64,000 bases of DNA from positions 496,001-560,000 of the forward strand of contig BLAL01000259.1 of the NCBI GenBank assembly GCA_015698045.1, in the 5' to 3' direction. The notes under the pieces were generated by a model, which saw only the letters and a list, made by a program, of their open reading frames with translations, did not search any database and was not told where the DNA came from. Source of the DNA: Rhizophagus clarus (taxonomy: Eukaryota; Glomeromycota; Glomeromycetes; Glomerales; Glomeraceae). The translations under genes and the position numbers were made by a program. The first letter of the stretch is position 1. Each line of letters starts with the position of its first letter. This document shows, piece after piece, positions 13,055 to 23,794 of the stretch.

Positions 13055-13792
13055 TAGTGCTTCGATCCGGATGAAATCCGTCATCCGGATTACACAAAAA
13101 AAAAATCCGGATTTCATCCGGATCAATCCGGATTGTGAATCCGGTTTGGTAATCCGGATGAAATCCGGAATCCGGATCAAATCACATAAATTTTTTTATT
13201 AAATGATGATATTTTCGTCATTTTACATATTGCTAAGTGTATCAAACCTCTAGCACTTCAACTTTGACCAAAAATTCGTAATTTCGGCCAATTTTTATGA
13301 TTTTCTTAACTCGTCCCGTTTTGGCCGGCATTATGCATTTTTGGCCGGAATTAAGAATTTAACTATGTGAAGGTGTTAAATATGCGGAAATAACGTCATT
13401 GACGTTAAAGTTTTATAATTTTACCGTTCAGGAAACATTTATTTCTGTGAATTTAACGTCTATGACATTAAATTTCATTCATTTTAGCGTCAGAGATGTT
13501 ATTTCGCGGATTTAACGAGTATTTAACGTTTCTAACGTTAAAATTTGACGCTGAAGACCTTTTTTCCGCAGATTTAATGTCTTCGATGTTTACCCTAGTG
13601 TTTAATACACTTTAATATAAGAAATTTGCTTAAATTATTTTTTTTTATATTTATTTCCATCCGGATCCCGGTTCAAACCAGATATTTGTCATCCGGATTA
13701 TAAACCGGATGAAAAACCGCGGATTTCGGATATCCGAAAAAAAAAAAAATCCAGATCAATCCGGATTGATCTGGATACGGATCGAAGCACTA
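13055..13792. mobile_element. hAT-type MITE, about 738 bp
   Basis: Perfect 15-bp terminal inverted repeats, TAGTGCTTCGATCCG at 13055-13069 and its reverse complement ending at 13792, are flanked by a perfect 8-bp duplication GTTAGATT (13047-13054 and 13793-13800). An 8-bp duplication with TAGTG-type ends is typical of hAT elements. The ends hold nested copies of ATCCGGAT-like sequence. There is no transposase, so the copy is non-autonomous. The intact ends and exact duplication suggest a fairly recent insertion. Confidence 0.85.
13380..13590. repeat. Degenerate tandem repeat inside the hAT MITE
   Basis: Three to four diverged units of about 60-70 bp, each with an ACGTC..TGACGTTAAA-like core followed by a T-rich stretch and a TTTC.GCGGATTTAACG-like end. 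The repeat lies wholly inside the MITE at 13055-13792. Confidence 0.5.
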
Positions 13793-14640
13793 GTTAGATT
13801 AGCTACAAAAGGTATTCTTCATCGAAGGAAAATACAGTACAAGAGATATTTATATATAATCAACTACATAGAAAAATATAATTAATATGATACAGTATAA
13901 TAATTAAGAGCCGGTTCTGGTTGAAACTTTTAGAAGCATTACAAATAAAGTGCCTTGTAACTGTTGTATTTGCAATAATATGATCAATGAAGTTTATTGA
14001 GTTCCTTCACCAATCATATTGCTTATTGCAAATACTAAAATACTAATTATTACACGATATTTTGCCTTTTTTACATGTAAGAAATATTATATTTTATTGC
14101 TTTGTAGTTTATAATGATATTATTGGAGGCGTGATGCCATTACATAAACTTTGCAGAAACTCATGATTTGCTACCATGCAGTTAAGTGATCGCCATCAGA
14201 TCATAACGATCTAGTATAAGACACGTGATGATCTTAATCTCGTGAAACCATCGATAATGTGCTTTTTCGAAGTCTTTTCAAAGTTGCAACATAGCCTTAA
14301 ATAGCTAGTAAATATCATCGTAAGTTAGCCGAAATATTTAATCTAATATATTTTTTCGATACATTAGGTGTTATTTGACGCTGAATTTACTAATTTCTGG
14401 ACTTTATGATCTATAAAAGTTTAGTTTATAAACAATTTCATAATTGGTAATAAATTTTATAGTAATACTCATTTTGTTTTCGATAATATATAAAAAACAT
14501 ATAGAAAATTTCTAAGTTTATACGGGCCGGATTACATGTTTATTATTTATTTAGATAAACCCGTGGTCGGCGTGGCTGATGATGTAATGCAGATCTGTTA
14601 CGACTTACGATCTATTTTTTTTTTAAATTTCGAAGACGTT
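13793..14640. other. Intergenic, no gene seen
   Basis: AT-rich spacer. CTTTGCAGAAACT at about 14150 is repeated in inverted orientation at about 19003, so the whole 14.1-19.0 kb stretch might be one large, degraded TIR element; 13 bp alone is weak support. A plus-strand frame from 14536 (83 codons) has no recognisable domain and ends at the intron-like units described next. Confidence 0.35.
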
Positions 14641-14667
14641 TTGGACGCTTCAGAATGGCACTCGAAA

Positions 14668-14905
14668 GGTAAAATTAATGGAGGGTGGGTGCAAGGTCGG
14701 GTATCTCTTTACTACTATAAGAACATTAAATGCTACTATCGTTTTTTCCTTTTATTTTTTTTGCAGAAACCTCCTAAACGCTTTTAGGACAGCCCCTAGA
14801 AGGTAAATGGAGAGTGGGAGTCTCTTTATTGTTATAAGAACATTGGTAAACGCTACTAACGTTCTTTCCTTTTTTTTTTTGTAGAAACCTTCTGGGTACT
14901 GTATT
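14668..14905 (+). repeat. Two tandem intron-plus-micro-exon units
   Basis: Two adjacent diverged copies of a unit of about 110-135 bp. Each begins with a GTAAA-type donor, continues with CTCTTTA..and TATAAGAACATT, has AATGCTACTATCGTT or AACGCTACTAACGTT (branch-point-like CTAAC in the second), then a T-rich tract, a GCAG or GTAG acceptor and a short exon-like segment starting AAACC. The pattern resembles the larger array at 16.4-17.9 kb. Confidence 0.5.
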
Positions 14906-14999
14906 ACATTGATTTTTCATTTTTTTTTTTTTTTTAACAGGAATTCATAGTAAGCTTTTTTCTACCTTGTTCCTCTAGTTTTCTTTCTTGTACTTCATT

Positions 15000-15420
15000 A
15001 ACTTGTTCATTTCTTTTTTTAGAAACGGCTATTATCAGTTTTAGCAGAAAAATTTTTACTTTTTTTGGTGAGTGAATTTTCTTTCTTTTTTTTGTTTTTC
15101 TTATCATTCTCTTGTTATTTTACTAATATATTTTCTTTTTCTTTTCTTATGGGTGGGTCTTCATTATGCTTTGTTTATTTTCGTTTCTTTGTCTCTTTGT
15201 ATTTGTATTCATGTATTATTTCATCCTTTTGTCTTTTTTTATAATTTTTTCTTTTTTTTTATTGCTTTTCGTCTTCCATCATCATCTTTCGCCTTTTAAC
15301 ATCATATTTTCGTATTTCATCTCCATCATATTTTGTTTTCCATTATTGTATTGGCTCTAATCATTATTTATTCATTTTCATTTATCCTTCCTTTACTTTC
15401 TTATTGCCATGTATTTTGTC
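15000..15420 (+). repeat. Pyrimidine-rich low-complexity tract
   Basis: Over 400 bp dominated by T with C. It gives long open frames rich in F, L and S in two phases (15072-15299, 15166-15360), but these have compositional bias only and no domain. Confidence 0.6.
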
Positions 15421-16433
15421 GTTTAACGTATTTGTATTGCAACATTATTGCTTTAGATAATTTATAAATAAACCAGTAAAAAATTTTTATAAATTATGAT
15501 AATGTGTGATTTTTATTAATTAAATAAAATCGAAAATTAGTCAATAAAATATTTTTTATAAATCACATGAGATGTATTCGTGTAAATTCTCAAACATATA
15601 TACCGATTAATTAAAAAACTATTAACGATATGTAATTATGTATAAGATTTTATCAAAAAGATGTGCAAGAAAAGTCAAAAGAAAAGTTTATTTCATGTTA
15701 TTAAATAAATCACATAAATAAATTATCACCTATATATATATATTATCGTAATTATTTTAAAATGATCACGGACTTTATAATACAATTGTTTTTTAAACAA
15801 TAAATTTTTTATAATAGCAAATATTTTATTGTAATGTTTATTAGGATTTTTCATTTTTCAAGTAAATGAAACAAAAGGAAAACAACAAAAGGACTAAAAA
15901 ATAACAATAAGCTATTCTCGAAATATTATTAATAAATAATTCTTTAATTAATTTTTCATCTGGAAAATCGCATTTCTATTAAAGTTTAAATTACTACGCT
16001 TAATATTTATACTATCAGTCTAAAACTTAACTATAAAGCTTAGCATTTTTATAAAAGTCTAAATTACTGCGTTTAATATTAAATTTCTGATCAAAAATTA
16101 TATATATTACAAAATTAAACTATTGCTTAATATACTTAAATCTAGACTATACTAAATTATGAGATATATGGTGAACTTAGAAGATGATGTATCATACAGA
16201 AATTTTCTGAAAAAGGAAAAACTTTCCATGGAAGTAAACTTAATTTGGAATATTTTTTAATAAAATTTATTTAAATGACCTCTGGAAACTTTTTAGTTAG
16301 TTTTTTTAAACTTTTTTTCTGTAAATTCTGATAACTTCTTTAAACGCGGCGGTGTAATAGGTATTTTTTTGCACTAAAAAAAATATTTTTTGTCTTGTAT
16401 AACATTTACTAACCCTCGTGTTTCTTTTGTACT
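15421..16433. other. Intergenic, no gene seen
   Basis: Very AT-rich sequence with many stops in all frames. Nothing supportable as a gene or element. Confidence 0.5.
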
Positions 16434-17860
16434 TCTTAGACGCCATTTTGGACGGTGAGTTAAAAAAATATTTTTTTTTCTTAAATAGAAGGCAGATAAA
16501 GTTTCTGAACCTCTTTTAGACGCAATTTTAGACCGGTAATTTAAAAAAAAATATATTTTTTTTAAATAGGTGTATAGGCGTGCATGTATTAGCCTTCTTT
16601 TATTCTTTTATTATAATTACCAGACCTTCTTCAGACGCAATTTCAGACTAGTAAGTTCAAAATATTTATAACTTTTAAATAAAAGGTGTGTATACATGCA
16701 TGTATTAACCTTCTTTTTATTTTTTTATAGTTTCCTGACTTCCTTTGGACGCAATTTCAAATGGTAAGTTAAAAAATATATCATATTTTTGAATAAAAGA
16801 TGTATGGGCATGCGTGTACTAACTTTTTTTTATTTTTTTTTTGAAGAAAACGCTAAATTAATATTTTCTTCGGTTTTATAAATTTCAGACGCATCAAGGT
16901 GAGTTTTGTCGCGTTTTATTTTGTTTTGTGATGAAACTAATAATTTTTTATATTTTTTTATTGACATTTCCTTTTATTTTGTAGGCAGAGTGGTCTGATT
17001 AGTAAATTGGTAAGTTTCGTATTATGAAACTTTTTAATTTTTTTTTGAGGGAAACATTAAATTAACTTCTTTTTATTTATAGGTTTTAGGACATATCAAT
17101 GATGAGTTTTGTCACGTTATGTTTCATTATGAAATTTTTAATTTTTTTTATAATTTTTTTTTATATTAACAGTTAACGTTTATTTTCGCGATCTGAATAG
17201 TAGAATAGTAAGTTTCGTAAAATTATGAAACTTTAATTTTTTGAAAGAAATGTTATCAGATATTAACATTCATTTTTTATTTTATAGGTTTCAGGTCATG
17301 TTAAAGGTAAGTTTCGTCTTATTTATTAATAAAAAAATTTATTTCTTTATATTTATTTGAAGAAAATATTATATTAACATTTCTTTTATTTTATAGGTTT
17401 TATAAAAGTCTAAATAGTGAAATGGTAAGTTTTGCAACATTATGAATCTTTAATTTTTTTAAAAGAACCATTTTATTAATGTTTCCTTTTACTTTATAGG
17501 TTTTGGGACTGGACTATGGTAAGTTTTGTACGTTTCATTCTGTTACAAAACTTTACTTTTTTTTACACTGATTAACATTTCTTTTTATTTGCAGGATTCT
17601 GAGTGGATTGGATAATGAAATGGCAAGTTTCATAATAATTAAATTTTTTGAAGGAAATGTTATATTAACATTTCCTTTTATTTTACAGGTTTTGGAAGTG
17701 ATTTGGGTAATGAAACGGTGAGTTTTATATATTTCGTTTCAAAACTTTATTTTTTTTATAATTCTTTTAGGGAAAATATTATGTTAACCAATGTTTCCTT
17801 TTATTTTGTAGGTTTCGGAAGTGTTTTAAGATGGTTTGAGAAATAATGATAGGTTTCGTT
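16434..17860 (+). repeat. Tandem array of intron-like units separated by micro-exons
   Basis: About 13-14 units follow one another. The first four carry exon-like segments of 15-16 bp around ACGCAATTTTAGAC, bounded by AG and GT (16440-16454, 16520-16535, 16635-16650, one near 16749). From about 16889 on, the units recur every 95-115 bp: a GTAAGTTTCG-type donor, an ATGAAACTTTAATTTTTT segment, ATTAACATTTCCTTTTA, then a TTTTATAG acceptor and a 10-40 bp segment often starting GTTTTGG. The intron-like parts are more alike than the exon-like parts. It could be a real gene with many tiny exons, a minisatellite that contains splice sites, or copies of an introner-like element. There is no protein evidence. 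Confidence 0.6.
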
Positions 17861-18156
17861 ACGTTTTCATTATGAACTTTACTAATATTTTTTTTTGGAG
17901 GAAACGGTATATTTAATATTTCCTTTTATAAAAGTTCAACGAAAATGATAGTATAGCGATACAATTTACAAAGATAATAACTCAAAACCATTGAAGGATG
18001 TACCAGATTGGGTAATATTGACTACATAACAGATGGAAGTGAAAATCAAATAAGAAGACGAAGAAGATTCATCCGATTTATTTGAAGAGCAGGAAAAAAG
18101 AAGACAAAGAGAAGAAAGAAGAATAAAAAAGGGCGAATAAAGAAGAAGGAAAAAGA

Positions 18157-18471
18157 ATGAACAAGAAAGAAGAAGAGAAAATGAGCGATAATCCTCAATT
18201 TGCATTTGTTATCATTGTTTGGTTTGAAGAATCAAATCGAAATAAGCTGGGTTGTCCGGTACACAGGTTACAAATGACAAACACTACTAATCAGCAAAGA
18301 GTTTTTCCTATTGGTTTAATGAATGTGATTAATACCGTACATTTCGTTCATAACTGTAAAGGTGAAGAATGTATTGGAGGCGAGCATGATTCTAGGAATG
18401 ATTTGTATATACGAAATTTATATTTTCAAGGCTGTTTAATGTTTATTAATTTACAATTTATTTACATATGA
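18157..18471 (+). CDS. Hypothetical fragment, possibly transposase C-terminus
   Basis: A 104-codon frame after a purine-rich stretch. The stretch PIGLMNVINTVHFVHNC followed by a short Cys-containing loop and HDSRNDLYIRNLYF looks like the C-terminal end of large cut-and-paste transposases of the Plavaka/CACTA type, which often finish with a VH..H.C...ND.Y..N.Y pattern. I recognise this only by general resemblance. The rest of the protein is absent or lies in the preceding micro-exon array. The start codon is uncertain, and the last dozen residues read into AT-rich DNA. Confidence 0.3.
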   Translation: MNKKEEEKMSDNPQFAFVIIVWFEESNRNKLGCPVHRLQMTNTTNQQRVFPIGLMNVINTVHFVHNCKGEECIGGEHDSRNDLYIRNLYFQGCLMFINLQFIYI

Positions 18472-18559
18472 TTAGAAGATTTAGAATAGAAGTATAGAAC
18501 ACTTTATTATTAGCACATAGGATATTTTATGACTTGATTACGACTTCAAAAATAAATTT

Positions 18560-18830
18560 ATTATAGAATTTAACTATAACTTTACTATTTATTCAATGTA
18601 AATTAAATATATGTTAACATTAACTTTAATATCTATTCAATATAAATTTAAAATTAGTTTACTTTAACTTTAATGTCAGATTAATATCTAATTAATATGA
18701 CTTAAATATACATTTACTTTAATTTCAATATCTATTCAATATAAATTAAATATACATTTACTTTAACTTTAATATCACTTTAATATCTATTTAATATAAC
18801 TTGAATATACATTTAAAATTAACTTCACGA
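18560..18830. repeat. AT-rich tandem repeat, about 55-60 bp unit
   Basis: About five diverged units built on TTTAATATCTATTCAATATA followed by AATTAAATATACATTTAC. There is no coding potential. Confidence 0.6.
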
Positions 18831-20375
18831 TTTTTGTATGATCCGGTTAAATCAGGTGACGATCTCCTTAATATGCGTCAACCTTATACACATGATTCAA
18901 TTAAACTTATCGTAAGGACATGAAACCATATTGTGACCAGATCTTGGTTATAAGGTTTATGATATAATTTCGATTTGGTCATGATGCGGTTTCAATTTAA
19001 AAGTTTCTGCAAAGAAGGTTTTTTTTAAAAAAAAATAATGATAACGATAATTAATAAATTGCTGTTATACAGTATTAAGAAAAATATTTAAAAAAGACTT
19101 TTTTTTGTTGATTAATGGTTAGTGTTTTCACTGCAGTTTGTTAAAATCCGGTTATATAAATTTTTTTTTTAAAGTGAATCAACCGGTTAATTTGACGGTC
19201 AGTTATTAGATAATGTCAACATTCATTGAAGAAAAATTTGTTTGATATATACATTTTTGTTCCAAAGAATAAAAGTACTAAAAAATAAATTCATGTATAG
19301 AATAATATTACAATTAAAAAATGTACGTACGTTTTATATTGACCATGTGATACCATGATTATGCTATTTAAAATATGAATCATCTCAAAAAAAAATTCTT
19401 TTTTGTTACATTTTATCTTTTTTTTTTTAATTAGTAACGAGTTTTTAATTGAATTTATAAATAAATTATACCCTCAACCGATTATCTATTAGTGTGATTT
19501 AATATTAAGCACCTACTATAATAAAAATTTTTTTACTATGTAATATAATAAAAATTAAAAGGTGTATAAATGCATAGGATATTTCATTTCTAATTTTGTG
19601 AAGATTTTACTTTTTCTCAATCTTTATTCCAGTTTTGTGACAGTAATGACGATACCCGTAAAATGAATTCTTCTACTCTAAATACCGCACGTTTCTCGTT
19701 ACTATTTTGCTTTTATATCTTCAGAAAGTCTTTTTTTTTTCCTTTACTGGCGGTCATTTTATTTGCAAAAATAAAGACCGCAACTTAGGCTGGCGAAAAT
19801 GCCAACCTATACATAAAAGTCGCTCTCAAAGAGTAAAGGCTTATCTAATAATCTAGTAAATATACACTACCTAGGCGACTGAACTAAATTAGTTACTTCC
19901 AATACTTACCTCCGATCATTAAACCATTAGAAAGAGCTACAAAATAGTTTACGCTAGAAAAATGAAACATGGTAATCCGAAAGAGATAAATATCCAAATT
20001 AAACTGTCATATACTTTACTATCAATACATGTTTTCTTGATATCCATATAACTACCCTATTATATTCATGTTTTGTCATAGTTAACAACATGTATGCTAT
20101 TATCCTTTAACAATTATTTAAATATTATGTCGCAAATAATTACATATTAATGTCATATATGATTACAATATGAATATAAAATAACTTATGACATGTATGT
20201 TAATATATTGTAAAAAGATTTTATTATTATTATAAATATATATGTCACATGCATATTGATACAATTACATAAATCAAATAATAAAAATATATTCTTCATT
20301 AGCCCTATCGCAATTTCCTTCTGAACAAATACATATTTATGAACAAAATATACTTCTATTATTAAAGGATGCAAA
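18831..20375. other. Intergenic, no gene seen
   Basis: AT-rich sequence. A small stem-loop (AGGCTGGC, loop GAAAAT, GCCAACCT) lies near 19786-19811. No gene or intact element. Confidence 0.5.
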
Positions 20376-21185
20376 TTATACCACAAATTATCATTATTTT
20401 TTGAAGTCCATAAATCAGAATTCCTGTCATAGGATCAACCTTTCCGTTTCTGTAAAACTAATCAATCAATAAAGATGCATATGACCATTCACAAAGCAAG
20501 GGAATATAAGAGGGAAGAAAAAAGAACAAGGGAAATAGAAAAAAAGGAGGGAGACAAAAAGAAAGGGAAGTAGAAAAATAAATTAGTAAAAGATAAGGAA
20601 AAAACAAAAGAAAAAAAATGAATAAAAAACTTACTTAAATAGAGACTATCTCGAATAGAAAGATAGCTGTGCCTAAAAAAAAAGAAACAAACAATAAAAA
20701 TGATAATAGAAGAGGAAAGAAATAAAATGAAAGAAGGAAAAAGATTCATCTTATCCTACTGATCGAAGTTATAAGGGCCAATCCTAAAATAAAGTAGGAG
20801 GAACGAAAAATGAAAGAAAAGAATAAGGATGAAAAAAATAAAAGGAAAAGAGAAAGGCAAAAAAATAAAAGGAGAGAAACATAAAGAAAGAAAGGGAAGA
20901 GAGAAGGGATGAAAAAATAAAAAAGAAGGGGAGGCGAAAAGAAAGAAAGGAAAGAGAGGAGGGATGAAAAATAAAGGGAAGGAACAAAAAAAAAATGATG
21001 ATGAAAAAAAGAAGAAAGGAAAGGGAGGAAGGACAAAAAATAAAAGGGAGAGGAATGAAAAAAAGGGAAAAGGAAAGGAAATGTGAAAAAGAAAGAAAAG
21101 TAAACTTTATTTACCTTTCATTGACTTAGTGCGTTTAAAGAAAAGCGTATCAAAAAATCACGTGATCTGTGGTGTAGCGTGATTT
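20376..21185 (-). repeat. Purine-rich element with minus-strand splice-like segments
   Basis: A stretch rich in GAAAGAAA and GGAAAA on the plus strand, so pyrimidine-rich on the minus strand. Near 20630-20680 the minus strand reads TAG acceptor, a short segment, then a GTAAGTTT donor, as in the array at 16.4-17.9 kb. The right end carries ACACCACAGATCACGTGATT (reverse complement, about 21157-21176), similar to one end of the element at 40052-41368. The left end near 20376 has a weak match (ACCACAAATTATCATTATTT). Long minus-strand frames here (20489-20749, 20746-21036) are F/S/L-rich artefacts. Confidence 0.4.
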
Positions 21186-22019
21186 TAGAAATTGTGGTCA
21201 CTTCAGCCAGGATTTTTTTGGCCAAGTTTAAAGCGAATTTAGGCTTAAGTATACGATACTGAATATTATTTAGATTAGTGTAATGCTTTATGTAATACTT
21301 TATGTAATTTTGTTTGATGTAAATTTAAATATGAATATTGTAATAATATTTGACATTGTTAATAAATTGTTTAAATAATGCCTTAAATTAATATAAATTT
21401 TGACAAGCCTATTAACATCTATATCAACATTCATATTAAATACCTAAATAAATAATTTAATTTAAAATAAAAAATTCAATAATTATGTAATGTATGACAA
21501 TTATCTTTTTGTAATTAAATACAACATTAATGTTACAAGTTCACCATGTCAAATACCATGTCAATAACCATATTGTCATGCATGATATTTCCATAACTAT
21601 GTCAACATTCATGATAATATTATAACAAAAGAATTGTAATATACTGTCAAAAAAATATACATTGATAGTAAAGTATGGCTACATGAGTACTTAAAAAATT
21701 AACAGGATAGCGTTACAATCAAAGAAGTTATCCCTGGGATAAAATATGTCTACCTAAAATAAAAAAAACTCTTTCCACAATTTCATATTGTACTCTCCAA
21801 ACATTTTTAAACGTTATAATTTTAAATGTAAAAACATCTCGTTCTTAGAAAGGTACCTTCACCATCGTTGCGCCCGCCGTAGTCAGTAATATAGAACAAA
21901 TGGAACTCTGGTACGGATCTTGTTGGACTTCATTTTAGGGGAAAGATTATATTTTTTATCCTCGAGGAGGCCAGCAATCTTCTATCTCATCTTGTCCGTA
22001 TTTTAGAACATCTTCACGC
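21186..22019. other. Intergenic, no gene seen
   Basis: AT-rich sequence without a supportable feature. The segment 21840-22000 is less AT-biased, but no frame or motif was recognised. Confidence 0.45.
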
Positions 22020-22540
22020 CTTGACTTGATTTAGTGATTTCTTTAGTAATTTGGTTAATATGAGTATACGTCAATTCTTAAAGTTGCCATAACTTTTTTC
22101 GAAAGAAAAATCCAAATTTCGAATTCTTAAATGGTAGTGTTGCTAACGGTCCAGTTCAGTCTGACTTGAAACTAAAGTCAAGTCAAACCGATCGACTTGA
22201 ACCTCCAAGTCGAACCGATGCATGGAGTCGTTAATATCGGTCCCATCAACTTACATCGATCCCATTGACTTGGCCTATCAACTCCATCAACCCATCAGCC
22301 TGGTAGTCAATTCGAACCGGACTAGACCACGACTTGTTTTTGCAAGAAATTGTCGCATTTTAAAACATATAATACTAACTAATCTATATAATTTTCTTCT
22401 GTTACAATCTTTTAAATTTTTTACGACAGTTTCAGCTAACTGTATCTTATTTAACATATTTTTTATTTCGTTCGGCTGTTTGATATACTGCTGTATTTCT
22501 ACTATTTCATTATATATTTTGGTCACTTCTTCTATAAGTT
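22020..22540 (-). pseudogene. Relic of a triple-4HB gene
   Basis: Minus-strand remains of the 4HB units. At 22340-22526 the frame reads TKIYNEIVEIQQYIKQPNEI, ML.KIQLAETVVKNLKDCN and MRQFLAKTS, which aligns with units such as TKIYDEISEIHQAAQYNKKT...LAEIS in the intact copies. Upstream on the plus strand (22085-22130) lies the AAATTTCGAATTCTTAAAT signature of the third unit. The two pieces are separated by inserted DNA at 22135-22335. No kinase exons remain, and the rest of the gene is gone. Confidence 0.65.
22135..22335. mobile_element. Insert in the 4HB relic, possibly a truncated hAT-like end
   Basis: About 200 bp of distinctly different, less AT-rich sequence interrupts the relic. It starts TAGTGTTGCTAACGGTCC, a TAGTG-type end as in the hAT MITE at 13055, and contains several ACTTG/CAAGT and GAACCG motifs in both orientations. 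The matching right end was not found, so it is truncated or of another kind. Confidence 0.35.
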
Positions 22541-23794
22541 ATAAAAAATTCGATTCTGAACTCATTAAACCTTTTGTTACAATATTTACAGCATACTTTT
22601 ATTCATAATTATTGATAATTATTGCAAAAAAAAACAGAAAAAAAAATTTTATGAAAAAGAAAAATCATTGATAACTAATATATATAATAAAAACAAATGT
22701 CACAAATGCTCTTCTTATATAGTCAAAACCAGCATTATTTGCTGATTATTGTCTTTGGAATGTTTGAATAGTCTTACAATTCCTTCATCTAATATTATAA
22801 TGCAATCAAAAAATGTGGACAAAATAACTAAACGCATTTTTATTACATTAGTATTAATACAAGCACTCTATTATGGATCTGAATATAATTTTTTTATCTC
22901 TTTTATAAACTCTTAATACGTTTCTTTATTCTTTGAACTTTCCTTGATGAGTGACATAAATCACTATCATCAACCAATGACCCCCCTTACCGAAATACCA
23001 TCATCTTTTAAAATCATTTTTAGCTTTAAGTTATGCTTTTTTAGAAATGAACAGTTAATTATCTTTAATAATAATTACAGGAAAAGAAATCAATAGGATA
23101 TTAGAGTTTTAACACATAAAACTATTCTTTCGGCCGTTTTATCATTTTGAGGCAAAGGAAAAATATTTTAAAAAGTCATACCGAATCTTACTCAATTTCT
23201 AAAAAAAAATTAACATTATTTATCGTCGTTCACAGGTTTATTATGAATTGCTAATTAATTAATTATATTTTGCTCCTGGTTTTTCATTTTTTATGTATTT
23301 AATTAAATGCCTGGCCAAATTTTATTTATTACAGTTAATGAAGAATTTATGAAGCAACTTTCTGTCAATATCACAAACTTCTTTTAGTTGAAGTTTATAC
23401 TTCTAGGAGGAATATGAAATAATACAAGTGAGAAGCAAAATAAAAAAATGAGAAAATAAATACCATAAATTTATTATTTTAAAACATATGATTTTATAAA
23501 TGCTTATAAATAGAGCCATAGAAACAAATAGAAAATATCTCATATTATTTCATCAAGAAATTTTACACATCATAATCTTTATAATGAAATATGAACTTTA
23601 TACTGTAAAATTTCTACTAAATCAAATATATAGTGAAATTAATATCTATTTACAGTATAACTACTCCTCTGTTCAAATCCTATAATAAAATTAAATTTGT
23701 GATATCATTTAAATTTATAATGATAGAATTAAAAAAAAATTTTATTTCATGTATTTGATATCACTTTTGTTTTAGAGCTTATTATACTTACCAT
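22541..23794. other. Intergenic, no gene seen
   Basis: AT-rich DNA downstream (3') of the minus-strand kinase gene. An open frame at 23500-23685 is AT-driven and unsupported. Confidence 0.5.

Noticed and set aside
15072-15360. Long F/L/S-rich open frames on the plus strand
   Set aside because: They lie in a pyrimidine-rich tract and are open in two phases at once; there is no domain, and composition explains them.
18157-18471. Confident transposase call
   Set aside because: The resemblance covers only about 40 residues and rests on memory of a pattern, so it was kept as a low-confidence hypothetical.
14148-19015. One 4.9-kb transposon bounded by CTTTGCAGAAACT
   Set aside because: Only 13 bp match at the two ends and no target duplication was seen. 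It is mentioned as a possibility but not called.
20489-21036. Minus-strand hydrophobic frames that look like membrane proteins
   Set aside because: The stretch is simple purine repeat on the plus strand, so F, L and S codons arise by composition, and overlapping frames are equally open.
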